Notes: generated by a model not told the origin, from the letters alone. Counted from the first letter of the stretch, positions 1 to 8,050 are shown. The stretch: DNA of 15,314 nt from CAYOBW01 sp964402115 (GCA_964402115.1 CAYOBW010000169.1:1-15314), one strand, 5' to 3'. Numbers and translations are program-made.

Positions 1-101
1 GGTAAGTGAGCCTCTTGCTCTTCCGGGCCCGCGCTTCGGCGCAAAGGCGTCGCCTGTTCCGAGCCTGCCTGCAGGGTACGCTGCGCTTTCCCCGAGGCCC
101 T

Positions 102-494
102 TCATTCCGTCGGCCAGGCGATGCAGGTAAACAGCGCCTCGTTGGGTTGGGTCACATCCAGACGGGAATGCTGCACCACCACATTCCGGTCGCCGGTGAC
201 CCGCAGGGAATAGGCCACGTCGCGCGGGATGAGCGGGCTGCCGTCGGCCGCGGCCAACTTGTCCAGGCGCAGGTGCAGCGACCGTTCTCCGCCCACTTCG
301 AAAGCGATCTCCCGGATAGGGTCCCGGTCTTCAAAGTAGATGTCCAGCCTGCAATGGGCCGTTTCGGTGCCGTCGTTCAGCAGACAAACTGACTCGTGGG
401 AGACAAAGCCCAGGGGCCCGATATTCCCCTCCGGCGTGGTGGGCATATACCCGTCGGGGATAATCCACATCCTGTGCCCGTGTCCGTCAGCCAT
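102..494 (-). CDS. ASRT-family (sensory rhodopsin transducer-like) beta-sandwich protein
   Basis: The 130-residue product has the length and conserved motifs of the Anabaena sensory rhodopsin transducer family: an aromatic/Pro-rich start (MWIIPDGYMP, residues 9-18), FVSHESVCLLN (30-40), IYFEDRDPI (52-60), a PRDVAYS segment (90-96) and VVVQHSRLD (105-113) near the end. In Anabaena the protein binds a photoreceptor. Most relatives have no rhodopsin partner and are thought to be small-molecule (possibly sugar) binding beta-sandwiches. No rhodopsin or signal peptide is visible here, so a cytoplasmic ligand-binding or regulatory role is likelier. I chose this start because AAGGAGG lies 11 bases upstream and the family similarity begins here; the frame is open further upstream to 692 but that part is not family-like. 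It is the last gene of the run, 128 bases after the large secreted enzyme. Family assignment is firm; function is open. Confidence 0.85.
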   Translation of the reverse strand: MADGHGHRMWIIPDGYMPTTPEGNIGPLGFVSHESVCLLNDGTETAHCRLDIYFEDRDPIREIAFEVGGERSLHLRLDKLAAADGSPLIPRDVAYSLRVTGDRNVVVQHSRLDVTQPNEALFTCIAWPTE

Positions 495-505
495 GTTTGT
501 TGTCG

Positions 506-512
506 CCTCCTT
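506..512 (-). promoter_or_regulatory. Shine-Dalgarno site of the ASRT-family gene
   Basis: A perfect AAGGAGG on the minus strand, 11 bases before the ATG at 494. It fixes the start of the ASRT-family gene within a longer open frame. Confidence 0.7.
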
Positions 513-538
513 CCTTACATCGTCAGGTGTTGCGCGCC

Positions 539-592
539 TCAACATAGCTGGACCAGGCTCTCGGTGTACCCCAGGCACACGCGGACGATCAT
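539..592 (-). pseudogene. Relic fragment of a Cys/Met-metabolism PLP-lyase gene
   Basis: This stretch reads MIVRVCLGYTESLVQLC then TGA on the minus strand. VCLGxTESLVQ matches 10 of 11 residues of the C-terminal region of the intact PLP lyase at 3945-5150 (its VCLGHTESLVQ). Twenty bases (548-567) are identical to 4089-4108, and two of the flanking differences are third-position synonymous changes (GTG/GTC, CTG/CTC), as expected of a diverged coding copy rather than chance. An in-frame TAG lies a few codons upstream and the similarity stops after LVQ, so only about 17 codons survive. It sits between the large secreted enzyme and the ASRT-family gene. It is unlikely to be translated. Confidence 0.55.
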
Positions 593-622
593 TCGCTTCC
601 CCTATCTTCTGACATTCTGGTG

Positions 623-3600
623 TCATTTGCCGTTTGCCTGTTCTGCCGCCAACGTCAACCGTAGCGTTGCCTGGATGTGTTTCAGCTTGCACAGCACCAG
701 GCCGTCGGCGCTCACTTTCCAGCCTTCCTCGGCGGCGTCGAGGTCGGCGACCTGCGCGAGCGCCTTACCATCCTTGTGGACCGCAGCCGGCGTGGTTCCG
801 GCAACAACCAGGTAGCTGGTCTCGTCCTGGGGATACTCGATTTCGCAGGAGACGGTCTTCTTCGCGGCGTCGTAAGCGGCGGCCTTGAGCCGGGCGGCCG
901 TGCTGATGTGGATCTTCCCGCCCGGCGCGTCCACGATCCGGGTGCCGACCTCCACCGGCGTGTCGCGCATGAGCAGGATCGGCTTCATCATGCTCTCCGG
1001 CTCGAAGCGGCAGGGCGACACATTGCGATCGATCAAGCCGATGCTGTCGGTGTATGTGCCCGGATAGCGTTTCCAGACGCTGAACATTTGCTGGATGGCA
1101 TTGTCCACGATGCCCTGTCCCAGTTCTTTCCAGGGATAGCCTTCGTCCAGTTCTCCGAGCCGGAACATCCAGTAGGCGGGCACCAGGCCGCACCACTGGA
1201 CCGGCCGGGCTAACCAGGAGTGCGTGTAGAAGCTGGTGCCGAAGACGGCGATCGTGCAATATTCCACGATGTCCCGATCGGGAGCCTGCCAGAGGTACAC
1301 GAAGGGAAACACGGTCTTGCCCCAGTACTTGGCCTGCTCCAGGTACTTCTGCTCGCCGGTGATCTGGTAGGCCTCCAGATACGCCCACAAGGCGTGACCG
1401 GAAGCGAGAATGTCCGGGGTGTACTTGGGGCATTCCCAAACCTGGGCGCCGCGAGGCACGGGCAGCCCCTTGAGCACTTCCAGGGCCTTCAGCCCGGCCT
1501 TCAAAGCCCGTTCGTCGCCGGTCACCCGGGCGTACAGCAGCACCGAGCCGGCCAGTTCGGCGATGGTGCCCGAAACGATTTCTTCGCCCTGGCGGCAGCT
1601 CGCGTGGCCTGCGACGGGCCAACTGCCGTCGGGCCTTTGGGTCGCCAGGCACTCCTTCTCGATCCGCTCCTTCCAGGCAGCCAGCCCCGGCTCCAGGTGG
1701 CCGATGCACAAGGGCAGGAAGTAGCCGCGGATGTGGCAGGGCAGCGTGCCGAACGCCCGCGTGTCGATCGGGTCCACCAGGCCCGCCGGGCCCTTCTTCT
1801 CCAGGGCCTTGTCGACGATCAGCTTCACGCGCGCCTTTTGCTTCTGCTTGACCTCGGGGTCGGTGGACCACACGGCGTCCTGCCAGAGGATCGCGCAGGC
1901 ATTGGGGAATTGCTGCGCCGGGCCGCCGTCCCAGTGCTTCGTGCCGACGGCCTTCGCGTCCCACATGGTCTCCATGTAGCCCACGCGGCATTTCTTCATG
2001 ATCGCATCGTAGTCTTCGGGCAGGGACAGTTTGCCGAGCGGACCGAACGCGGCGAGGTACTGGTCGACGATACCCATCAACTGCCCGGACGACGCGGCGA
2101 CAATCGAGGCGTTCAGGCGGATTTCCTTGCCTGCCTTCAAGGGATAGGGCTTGGCCGCCCGGTCCTTGTTCTCCGGCACATACTCGGGGATGGAAGGCAG
2201 AAAGAGGCCCATGAGGTGATTGTCCTGGCCGTCCTTCCAGTTGGGCGAGGCGAAGCGGGCGGAAAGCTGCTGGCGCTCGCCGTCCCACTTCTGGAGCGGA
2301 TCCCACATCAGGCCCACCAGGATGTCCCCGGCCGTGACGGCCATCACCGGCATGCAAATCTTGTAGGGATGCGGCGCATAGCGATTCGCGATAGCCGGAA
2401 TCATGTCGCGGTCGGAAGACGAACGTTCCTTGCCCTCCAGCCACTCCAGGCCGCCGAAGACGGCCTGCTGCTTATGGGCCCCGAAACTCCCTTCGCCCGC
2501 GTAGAGGTCCGGTCCCTGGAAATAGAGAAGGGCGCGGTCTTTGTCGGCCCGGGCCCGATAGTCGGCCTCCACCCGCTTTGCCCCGGAATCGAGGCGATAG
2601 GTGAAGGTGAACTCCCAGCGGCAGCCGTCCTCGTCGGTCTGGGCGCCCTGGAGCCGCACCTGCGCCGTCTGGCCGCCCGCGGAGACGATTTCGCCGGTCG
2701 CCGGCGCGATGTCGCGTTCCACCGCTTGCCCCTGGGCAGTCCGATAGGCCACGTGCCCGATCGGCTGGCTGACGGCCGCCTGCCGCCACTGCTTGCCGTC
2801 GTAGACAGATAATACGGCGGCCGAGTAACCTTCGGCACTTCTCGGCAGCACCAGGCGCAGGTGCTGATTGGCCAGGACCAGGTTCTTGGCTTCGTCCAGT
2901 TCCGCCACGGCCTTGTCAGGCGCGGCGGCAGGCGGTTGCGGGAGCGCAGCCTGGGCGGCCAGACGGAACCCCATCTTCAGCGGCACCTCCTGCCCGGCGT
3001 GCTGAACGCTTACCTCCGCGCTGCCTGCCGCGGGCCCGTCGGCGCGAATCTTCCAGGACACGCTCTGCGCCTGGCTGGTTTTCAGTTCCTCGATCGGTTG
3101 CGCGGCCGGCCCTTCAGCCAGCGTGAACCCTGCGGGCAGCGAAAGCACGGCACGCACGTCCTTGGCGGTCTTCCATCCGGAGTTGCGCAGTTCGATCTCA
3201 ACGACCGTCACGGGGCCGGCAAAGAGCATGCGCGGCAGCGCCGGGGGCATGACGTCCAGTTGCACGGTGACGGGCTCATCGGTCGCCACGCGGATATTGT
3301 CCACCTGGATGTGCTCCCCGCCGACGCAGCGGAAGCCGATGTAGCCGCCCGCGAAGCCTTGCTTGCCTTGCCAATCCGCAACCAGCTTCATCCGCTCCGC
3401 CGTCTCGCCGAGGTAGCACTTGAATCGCTCTCCCCGGACCTCGAACCTGACATGCACCCATTGGCCAGGCGCGATCGGCGAAGGCAGATTGATCGCCTCC
3501 GAGGTCCATGTTCCGCGCGTCGCGGTATGGGGGCAGAGCCGTTGCGGGCCGAACTGCATCATGTACAGGTTCCCGGCGTCCTGGGCACGGAAGATGAACC

Positions 3601-3907
3601 CTCCATAACCCTTGAGGATGCGGAAGTCGGCCTCGTAGTCGAAATTGCCGAAGCCGAACACCGGCAGGCCCAGGCCGACGTCACCGCCGTTGACGTCCAG
3701 CACGGCGCTCTTCTTGCCGTCGATGTCCGCCTCGACGAGGGACCAGCCGGCGCGTTCGCCCCAACGTTGCCGGAAGTCGCCCGGCGACTGGAAGTCTTCC
3801 ACGAACACAACCTCGGCGACGGCCGTTGACAGACACATCGCGAGGGAAAGGGCAGTTGCTGCAATTCGGCGCATGGCTAACACGGTTGCCAGGTTCACTT
3901 TTCGCAT
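623..3907 (-). CDS. Secreted multidomain enzyme: laminin-G-like front, Ig-like linker, alpha/alpha-toroid core
   Basis: The 1094-residue product begins with a signal peptide (about 1-31, hydrophobic core then AVA before EVVF). Residues 32-207 look like a laminin-G/DUF1080-type jelly roll, from VFVEDFQ to the closing QVDNIRV. Residues about 213-318 resemble a CARDB/NEW3-type Ig-like domain. Residues about 340-605 form a beta-rich region. Residues about 610-985 are helical with a TQRPDGSW motif (756-763) typical of alpha/alpha-toroid (six-hairpin) glycosidases and polysaccharide lyases, followed by a beta-rich tail. This order suggests degradation of an extracellular glycan, but I cannot name a CAZy family, substrate or catalytic residues. 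AAGGAA seven bases upstream supports the first ATG over a second ATG at 3874. It starts 37 bases after the PLP lyase stop, so it is probably cotranscribed. Secretion is likely; enzyme class is inference. Confidence 0.8.
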   Translation of the reverse strand: MRKVNLATVLAMRRIAATALSLAMCLSTAVAEVVFVEDFQSPGDFRQRWGERAGWSLVEADIDGKKSAVLDVNGGDVGLGLPVFGFGNFDYEADFRILKGYGGFIFRAQDAGNLYMMQFGPQRLCPHTATRGTWTSEAINLPSPIAPGQWVHVRFEVRGERFKCYLGETAERMKLVADWQGKQGFAGGYIGFRCVGGEHIQVDNIRVATDEPVTVQLDVMPPALPRMLFAGPVTVVEIELRNSGWKTAKDVRAVLSLPAGFTLAEGPAAQPIEELKTSQAQSVSWKIRADGPAAGSAEVSVQHAGQEVPLKMGFRLAAQAALPQPPAAAPDKAVAELDEAKNLVLANQHLRLVLPRSAEGYSAAVLSVYDGKQWRQAAVSQPIGHVAYRTAQGQAVERDIAPATGEIVSAGGQTAQVRLQGAQTDEDGCRWEFTFTYRLDSGAKRVEADYRARADKDRALLYFQGPDLYAGEGSFGAHKQQAVFGGLEWLEGKERSSSDRDMIPAIANRYAPHPYKICMPVMAVTAGDILVGLMWDPLQKWDGERQQLSARFASPNWKDGQDNHLMGLFLPSIPEYVPENKDRAAKPYPLKAGKEIRLNASIVAASSGQLMGIVDQYLAAFGPLGKLSLPEDYDAIMKKCRVGYMETMWDAKAVGTKHWDGGPAQQFPNACAILWQDAVWSTDPEVKQKQKARVKLIVDKALEKKGPAGLVDPIDTRAFGTLPCHIRGYFLPLCIGHLEPGLAAWKERIEKECLATQRPDGSWPVAGHASCRQGEEIVSGTIAELAGSVLLYARVTGDERALKAGLKALEVLKGLPVPRGAQVWECPKYTPDILASGHALWAYLEAYQITGEQKYLEQAKYWGKTVFPFVYLWQAPDRDIVEYCTIAVFGTSFYTHSWLARPVQWCGLVPAYWMFRLGELDEGYPWKELGQGIVDNAIQQMFSVWKRYPGTYTDSIGLIDRNVSPCRFEPESMMKPILLMRDTPVEVGTRIVDAPGGKIHISTAARLKAAAYDAAKKTVSCEIEYPQDETSYLVVAGTTPAAVHKDGKALAQVADLDAAEEGWKVSADGLVLCKLKHIQATLRLTLAAEQANGK

Positions 3908-3944
3908 GCTGATTCCTTGTTTGATGATGCTTGCTTGTTTCTTC

Positions 3945-5150
3945 CTATGACTCCAGCGCCTGCTTCAAATCGGCGATCAGATCCTCCGGATCCTCCAGCC
4001 CCACGCTGAGCCGCAGGAAACCTTCGCCAATATCCTCGGGATAGTTCAGCACGCCGAGTTCCGGATGATCGCCCTCCTGCGGGTAGAACTGGACCAGGCT
4101 CTCGGTGTGCCCGAGGCAGACGGCGTGGGTGATCACGCGGAGGCGTTGCAGGAACGCGAAATATCCGGACTTCGGGCCGTGGAGCGCGAAGTTGATCATT
4201 CCGCTGAACCCGCTCATCTGGCGCCTGGCGACGTCGTGCTGCGGGTGGCTTTCCAGGCCCGGATAGCGGACGAACTTGACCTTCGGATGCGCCTCGAGGA
4301 AGCGCGCGACCGCCATGCCGTTCTCGCTGTGTTGCTTCATGCGCAGCGGCAGCGTCGCGGCGCCGCGCATGATGAGCCAGGCGTTGAACGGACTGATCGT
4401 GGCGCCCAGGTGAATACTGGCGGCGTCGCGGATTCGCGTGATCAAATCCCGCCGGCCGATCACCGCGCCGCCCAGCCCGTCGCCGTGGCCGTTGATGTAC
4501 TTGCTCAGGCTGTGCATGACCAGGTCGGCCCCCAGGCTCAAGGGCCGTTGCAGCACGAGGCCCGAGTAGGTGCTGTCAACGCTCAGCAGCGCGCCCGCCT
4601 TGCGCGCGATGCCCGCGATGGCCGCGATGTCGCTGACCAGCGTGGTGGGGTTGGCCGGCGTCTCCACGTGGATGAGCTTCGTGTTCGGCCGCACGGCCGC
4701 CCGCACATCCTCCGGATCGGTCGTGTCGACCAGCGACACTTCGACCCCGTACCGCTTGGCCAGGTGATCCACCAGCAATCCGTGAATCCCGATATAGCAG
4801 ATCCTGGAGGAAATGATGTGATCGCCCGCGCTGAGCAGCGAGAAGAAGGCGCCCCCGATGGCCGCCACGCCGGAGGCGAACACCACGCAGTCCTCGCCGC
4901 CCTCCATGCCGGCCAGCCGTTCTTCCAGGTAGCGGCCGTTGGGATGGCGGGAGCGCGGGTAGTTGAACTTGTGCGTGTTTTCCCAGGCGAAGGATTCGGC
5001 CAGGGTTTCGCTCGTGTCGTTCAGCTCGAAGCTGTTGGCCAGCACAAGGGGGCGCCGCACGGCCTTGGTCTCGGCGTCTACGCCCTCGCCGCAATGGATC
5101 GCGCGGGTCATCGGTTTCAGGCCGCGCATGTCTTCGAGTGACAGGTTCAT
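3945..5150 (-). CDS. PLP-dependent Cys/Met metabolism enzyme (cystathionine gamma-synthase / methionine gamma-lyase family)
   Basis: The 401-residue product has normal family length. Visible hallmarks are the Tyr/Arg-containing FNYPRSRHPNGRYLEERLAG (62-81), EGG followed by FASGVAAI (91-98), VETPANPTT (162-170), the cofactor Asp in SVDSTYSG (Asp192) and the PLP lysine in SLSKYINGHGDG (Lys217). The usual YGGT near the phosphate site is replaced by YIGIHG (119-124), so the exact reaction is unclear. Family members do gamma- or beta-elimination or replacement on cysteine, methionine or O-acylhomoserine in the cytoplasm. The ATG overlaps the transporter stop as ATGA, and AAAGGA lies upstream within the transporter gene, which implies translational coupling. 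An open extension to 5330 only shadows the transporter. The link to an amine methyltransferase and transporter hints at catabolism of a sulfur- or amino-acid-derived compound. Family is certain, substrate is not. Confidence 0.9.
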   Translation of the reverse strand: MNLSLEDMRGLKPMTRAIHCGEGVDAETKAVRRPLVLANSFELNDTSETLAESFAWENTHKFNYPRSRHPNGRYLEERLAGMEGGEDCVVFASGVAAIGGAFFSLLSAGDHIISSRICYIGIHGLLVDHLAKRYGVEVSLVDTTDPEDVRAAVRPNTKLIHVETPANPTTLVSDIAAIAGIARKAGALLSVDSTYSGLVLQRPLSLGADLVMHSLSKYINGHGDGLGGAVIGRRDLITRIRDAASIHLGATISPFNAWLIMRGAATLPLRMKQHSENGMAVARFLEAHPKVKFVRYPGLESHPQHDVARRQMSGFSGMINFALHGPKSGYFAFLQRLRVITHAVCLGHTESLVQFYPQEGDHPELGVLNYPEDIGEGFLRLSVGLEDPEDLIADLKQALES

Positions 5151-6784
5151 GACAAGTTTCCTTTCTTCTCCGGTTCGGAATCCTTCCGACCCTTCCCGTC
5201 CGACAGGGTCGAGTCCTCGCGGCGCTCCCGCCCGAGCGGCCGCCCCGCTGAATCGTATCCCGCCTTGAAGGTGTCGAAGCGCGCCGGGTTCAGCATGACC
5301 CGGATCGCGCAAATGCTGACCCCCAGGCACAGGAGCAGGGCCGGCAGTCCCCCCAGTTTCGAGAGCATGCGGATCCCGTCAAGCCGGCCGAACGTGAGCA
5401 TGATCCACGAGAGCAGTCCCACGACGAGCCCCCAGGCGATCTTGATCGGCATGCTCGATTCGGGGTTTTCCGGCGAGATTCCGACGGAGCTGATGTTGCC
5501 CATGGCATCGGTCGTCGCGTCGGCCGTGGTGACGAAGCTGAGGAAGCTCGTGATCAGCAGGATCGGCACCAGCAGGCCGGCGAGCGGCAGGCGCTCCAGG
5601 AAGGCGAACAGCACGCGCGACGGATCGCCGGGATCCAGCAGCCCGACCAGGTTCACCCCCTCGTAGAGCTGCGCGTGCACCGTGGCGCCGCAGAAAACGG
5701 CCATCCATGTGCCCGTGAACAGAGCCGGCAGCAGCACGTTGAACAGGAGATAGGTCCGCACCGTGTACCCGTAGGCGATGCGGCCCAGGAACACGCCCAT
5801 GATCGGCGCCCAGGCGAACCAGGCGGAGAACTGCATCTGGGTCCAGTCCAGCGGCCAGCCGTCCTGGCGGGCGGCGCCGGTGTACAGGGCCTTCTCGAAA
5901 TAGTGGCTCAGGAAATAGCCTAGGCCCTCGGTGGCGAAATTCAGGATGAACCGCGTGGGGCCCAGCAGGAAGATCATCGCCAGGAAGAGAACCAGGAACG
6001 CGGTGTTGATATTGGCGACAAGGCGGATTCCCCGCGTAAGACCGCTGACCGCGGCCGCCACCGCGGCGCCCATGACCGCCGCCATGATGACCGCCAGCAG
6101 AAGGTTCGAGGGCTCCCCCTGGATGCCGAACACGTGGTGGATTCCTCCGCCCAGCAGCAGCGAGGCGCCGGCCAGCGCGGCGGCCATGGCCACGACCAGC
6201 GAGTACAGGCAAAGCGCATCGATCGCGTGGGCCGATTTCCCCGAATCGTGGCGCCCCAGCAGGGGCGACAGCGGCGCACCCAGGCTGAACGGCTTCTTCA
6301 TGTTGTAGTAGGCGAACGCGAACATCAGTCCCACCAGCGTGGCGATGGCATAGGGCGTGCAGGTCCAGTGCAGGTAGACCGTCGAGATGGCAAACAAGGC
6401 GGCCTCCGGCGAATTGGGGGCGGCGTGCGCGCTCGCGGCCGGCTTGCTCAGGTACGCCAGCGGCTCGAACGCCCCCCAGAACAGGACCCCGATGGCGATG
6501 TTGGTCGTCAGCACCACGGCAAACATCTGCCAGCGGGTCAACAGCGGTCTGGCCCCGGGCCCGCCGATCACCGTCCGCCCGAACGGCGAGACGAAGATCG
6601 CGGCGCACAACACCAGCATGGCAAACGCCAGCAGCATCACCAGCCATCCGAACGAATCGGACACCCACTGTATGGTGGGCTTCATCGCGGCCAAGAAAAG
6701 GTCCGGCGCCGCGAAACTCAGCGCCACCGCGGCCGCGCACAGCACGAACGGCGGCCAGAAAGCGATCGGCTTGATCTTGGACAT
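5147..6784 (-). CDS. BCCT-family transporter (betaine/carnitine/choline type)
   Basis: The 545-residue integral membrane protein has about 12 hydrophobic segments and recognisable BCCT signatures: NIAIGVLFWGAFEPLAYL (95-112), the TM4 region HWTCTPYA (139-146), the TM8 region DWTQMQFSAWFAWAP (313-327), RIAYGYTVR (335-343) and FVTTADATTDAMGNISS (417-433). The charged C-terminal tail (from about 505) is cytoplasmic-like. BCCT proteins take up or exchange quaternary ammonium or sulfonium compounds. Aligned by hand to BetP, aromatic-box residues W189 and W374 are kept (W140, W322), but W194 is Tyr145 and Y197 is Ala148, so glycine betaine may not be the substrate. I chose this ATG because AAGGGAG lies nine bases upstream and the membrane domain follows; an upstream ATG at 6832 would lie inside the methyltransferase gene. 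It starts 17 bases after that gene and overlaps the next by four. Confidence 0.92.
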   Translation of the reverse strand: MSKIKPIAFWPPFVLCAAAVALSFAAPDLFLAAMKPTIQWVSDSFGWLVMLLAFAMLVLCAAIFVSPFGRTVIGGPGARPLLTRWQMFAVVLTTNIAIGVLFWGAFEPLAYLSKPAASAHAAPNSPEAALFAISTVYLHWTCTPYAIATLVGLMFAFAYYNMKKPFSLGAPLSPLLGRHDSGKSAHAIDALCLYSLVVAMAAALAGASLLLGGGIHHVFGIQGEPSNLLLAVIMAAVMGAAVAAAVSGLTRGIRLVANINTAFLVLFLAMIFLLGPTRFILNFATEGLGYFLSHYFEKALYTGAARQDGWPLDWTQMQFSAWFAWAPIMGVFLGRIAYGYTVRTYLLFNVLLPALFTGTWMAVFCGATVHAQLYEGVNLVGLLDPGDPSRVLFAFLERLPLAGLLVPILLITSFLSFVTTADATTDAMGNISSVGISPENPESSMPIKIAWGLVVGLLSWIMLTFGRLDGIRMLSKLGGLPALLLCLGVSICAIRVMLNPARFDTFKAGYDSAGRPLGRERREDSTLSDGKGRKDSEPEKKGNLS

Positions 6785-6793
6785 GGCAGTCGT

Positions 6794-6800
6794 CTCCCTT
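6794..6800 (-). promoter_or_regulatory. Shine-Dalgarno site of the BCCT transporter gene
   Basis: AAGGGAG on the minus strand sits nine bases before the ATG at 6784 and immediately after the methyltransferase TAG stop. It decides between the start at 6784 and the in-frame ATG at 6832. Confidence 0.6.
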
Positions 6801-6801
6801 C

Positions 6802-8050
6802 CTATTTCAAGTCGCGAACGTAGAATTGCCACCAGCCGTCCCGGCCCTCGCGCCAGGTGCGGTCATCCTCCTCCAGGCGGGCCGCAACGGCCGCCGCTCG
6901 CCCGGCGGTCGTCCGGACCTCCTCCGCGGACGGCGCCTCGTCCAGGATGTCCCGGACCTTCCGGTGGGCCGTCGCGTACCAGTCATCATACGACAACGGG
7001 CAGCGGCCCGTGAAGTCGCTGTAGCGCATGGCCTCCTTCATGTGCGCGACGGTGTGTTCGTGCGCCATGAAATTGCCGCCCGGCCGGCCCTCTTCCCGAA
7101 TCACATCGAGGGCCAGATGCTCCGCGTCGAGCGCGGCGACCGCCGCGGCCCCGCGGAGCTGGCTCGCCATTTCGTCCACCAGCACCAGGTGCTCCAGGCT
7201 CAGCATCAGCGTCGAGTCAAGCAGGCCGGTGTTGACCAGGTTCGCCCCCGCGGCCATGCCCATTTGCAGGCCCCATGCCGTNNNNNNNNNNNNNNNNNNN
7301 NNNNNNNNNNNNNNNNNNNNNNNNNNNNNNNNNNNNNNNNNNNNNNNNNNNNNNNNNNNNNNNNNNNNNNNNNNNNNNNNNCAGCAACGCCTCGGTCTGC
7401 CGCGGTCCGTACAGGATGGCATGGCGCAGCAACTCCATCTTTTCCAGGGGCGCCGCGGTGCGCGGGCTGTGGATGCGGGAGTTGGACTCCAACCCGTGGA
7501 GAATGTTGGAGTGGATGGCGGGCGGCCTGGCGCCCTGCATAACGCTCCTGCGGAGGCGGTGCCGGAGGTAGTCGGTGCAGACCTCCGTCTTCCGGTAGTC
7601 TGGGAAGACCGCCTTCGCCGCCCGCTGGGCCGCCGTGATACAGCAACAGCAGTCGTACTTGAAATTCGCAAGGCCGTCGAGCACAAGGAACTTGTCGTCG
7701 ACATCCGCCTCGGTCAGGTCTCGCTCCCCGCCGGCATGGTCATAGAGATAATACGGATTGCCGATCAGTCCCACGTGCGACTCGCCCTGCTTCAGCCCGA
7801 GCGGTTCCGAGAAACCCAGTCGCGTGACGCAGATCTTTAGCGCGTTGCGATCGGGCAGCCGGCCAAGGCAATCGGTCAGCACGCGACGGGGAATGCGCAC
7901 GCGGCCGTCGTCAACCCGGCAGCCGTTGCCCTGGAAGAGCTCGGCGGCTTCCGGGCTGTCTTTGAACCACACGCCCGTGCGTTCCAGGATCTCCAGCGTC
8001 GCCTCGTGAATTTGCGCGAGCTGTTGCTCGCTGAGCGCCTTCAGTTCCAT
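6802..8050 (-). CDS. MttB-family (trimethylamine/quaternary amine) methyltransferase, interrupted by an assembly gap
   Basis: Two in-phase halves flank the N run. The N-terminal 223 residues begin MELKALSEQQLAQIHEATLE, continue with an ILERTGVWF segment and include a YLYDHAGGERDLTEADVDD region. The C-terminal 159 residues contain AAGANLVNTGLLDS, a SLEHLVLVDEM helix and PGGNFMAHEHTVAHMK. Both fit the MttB superfamily, TIM-barrel enzymes that move a methyl group from a methylated amine to a corrinoid protein. Members are usually about 480-500 residues, so roughly 100 are hidden. The site equivalent to the pyrrolysine of methanogen MttB falls in or beside the gap; no in-frame TAG is visible in the sequenced parts. 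AAAGGAG seven bases upstream fixes the start. No corrinoid-protein gene is in the window. Four consecutive cysteines (134-137) are odd. The following transporter suggests the methyl donor is imported. A glycine-betaine-type, non-pyrrolysine member is likely but unproven. Confidence 0.85.
7282..7381. other. Assembly gap (100 N)
   Basis: Exactly 100 N, the conventional placeholder for a gap of unknown length. The coding halves on either side are complete codons (669 and 480 bases), so the true length should be a multiple of three, which 100 is not. Family length suggests about 300 bases. Confidence 0.95.

Noticed and set aside
1..101. Terminator after the ASRT-family gene
   Set aside because: Only very short palindromes are visible (such as AGGCGTCGCCT) and no T-run follows on the minus strand.
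1220..2812. Long plus-strand open frame of about 530 codons
   Set aside because: It lies entirely antisense to the well-supported secreted multidomain enzyme, shows no recognisable family, and is expected from high GC content. Similar antisense frames occur over every other gene here.
5151..5330. 60-codon upstream extension of the PLP lyase
   Set aside because: It overlaps the transporter C-terminus in another frame, and its residues do not resemble the family. The coupled ATG at 5150 has a ribosome site.
6802..6804. TAG codon at the end of the MttB-family gene as a pyrrolysine codon
   Set aside because: It comes at the normal family C-terminus, followed at once by the next gene's ribosome site. 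Pyrrolysine lies well inside methanogen MttB.
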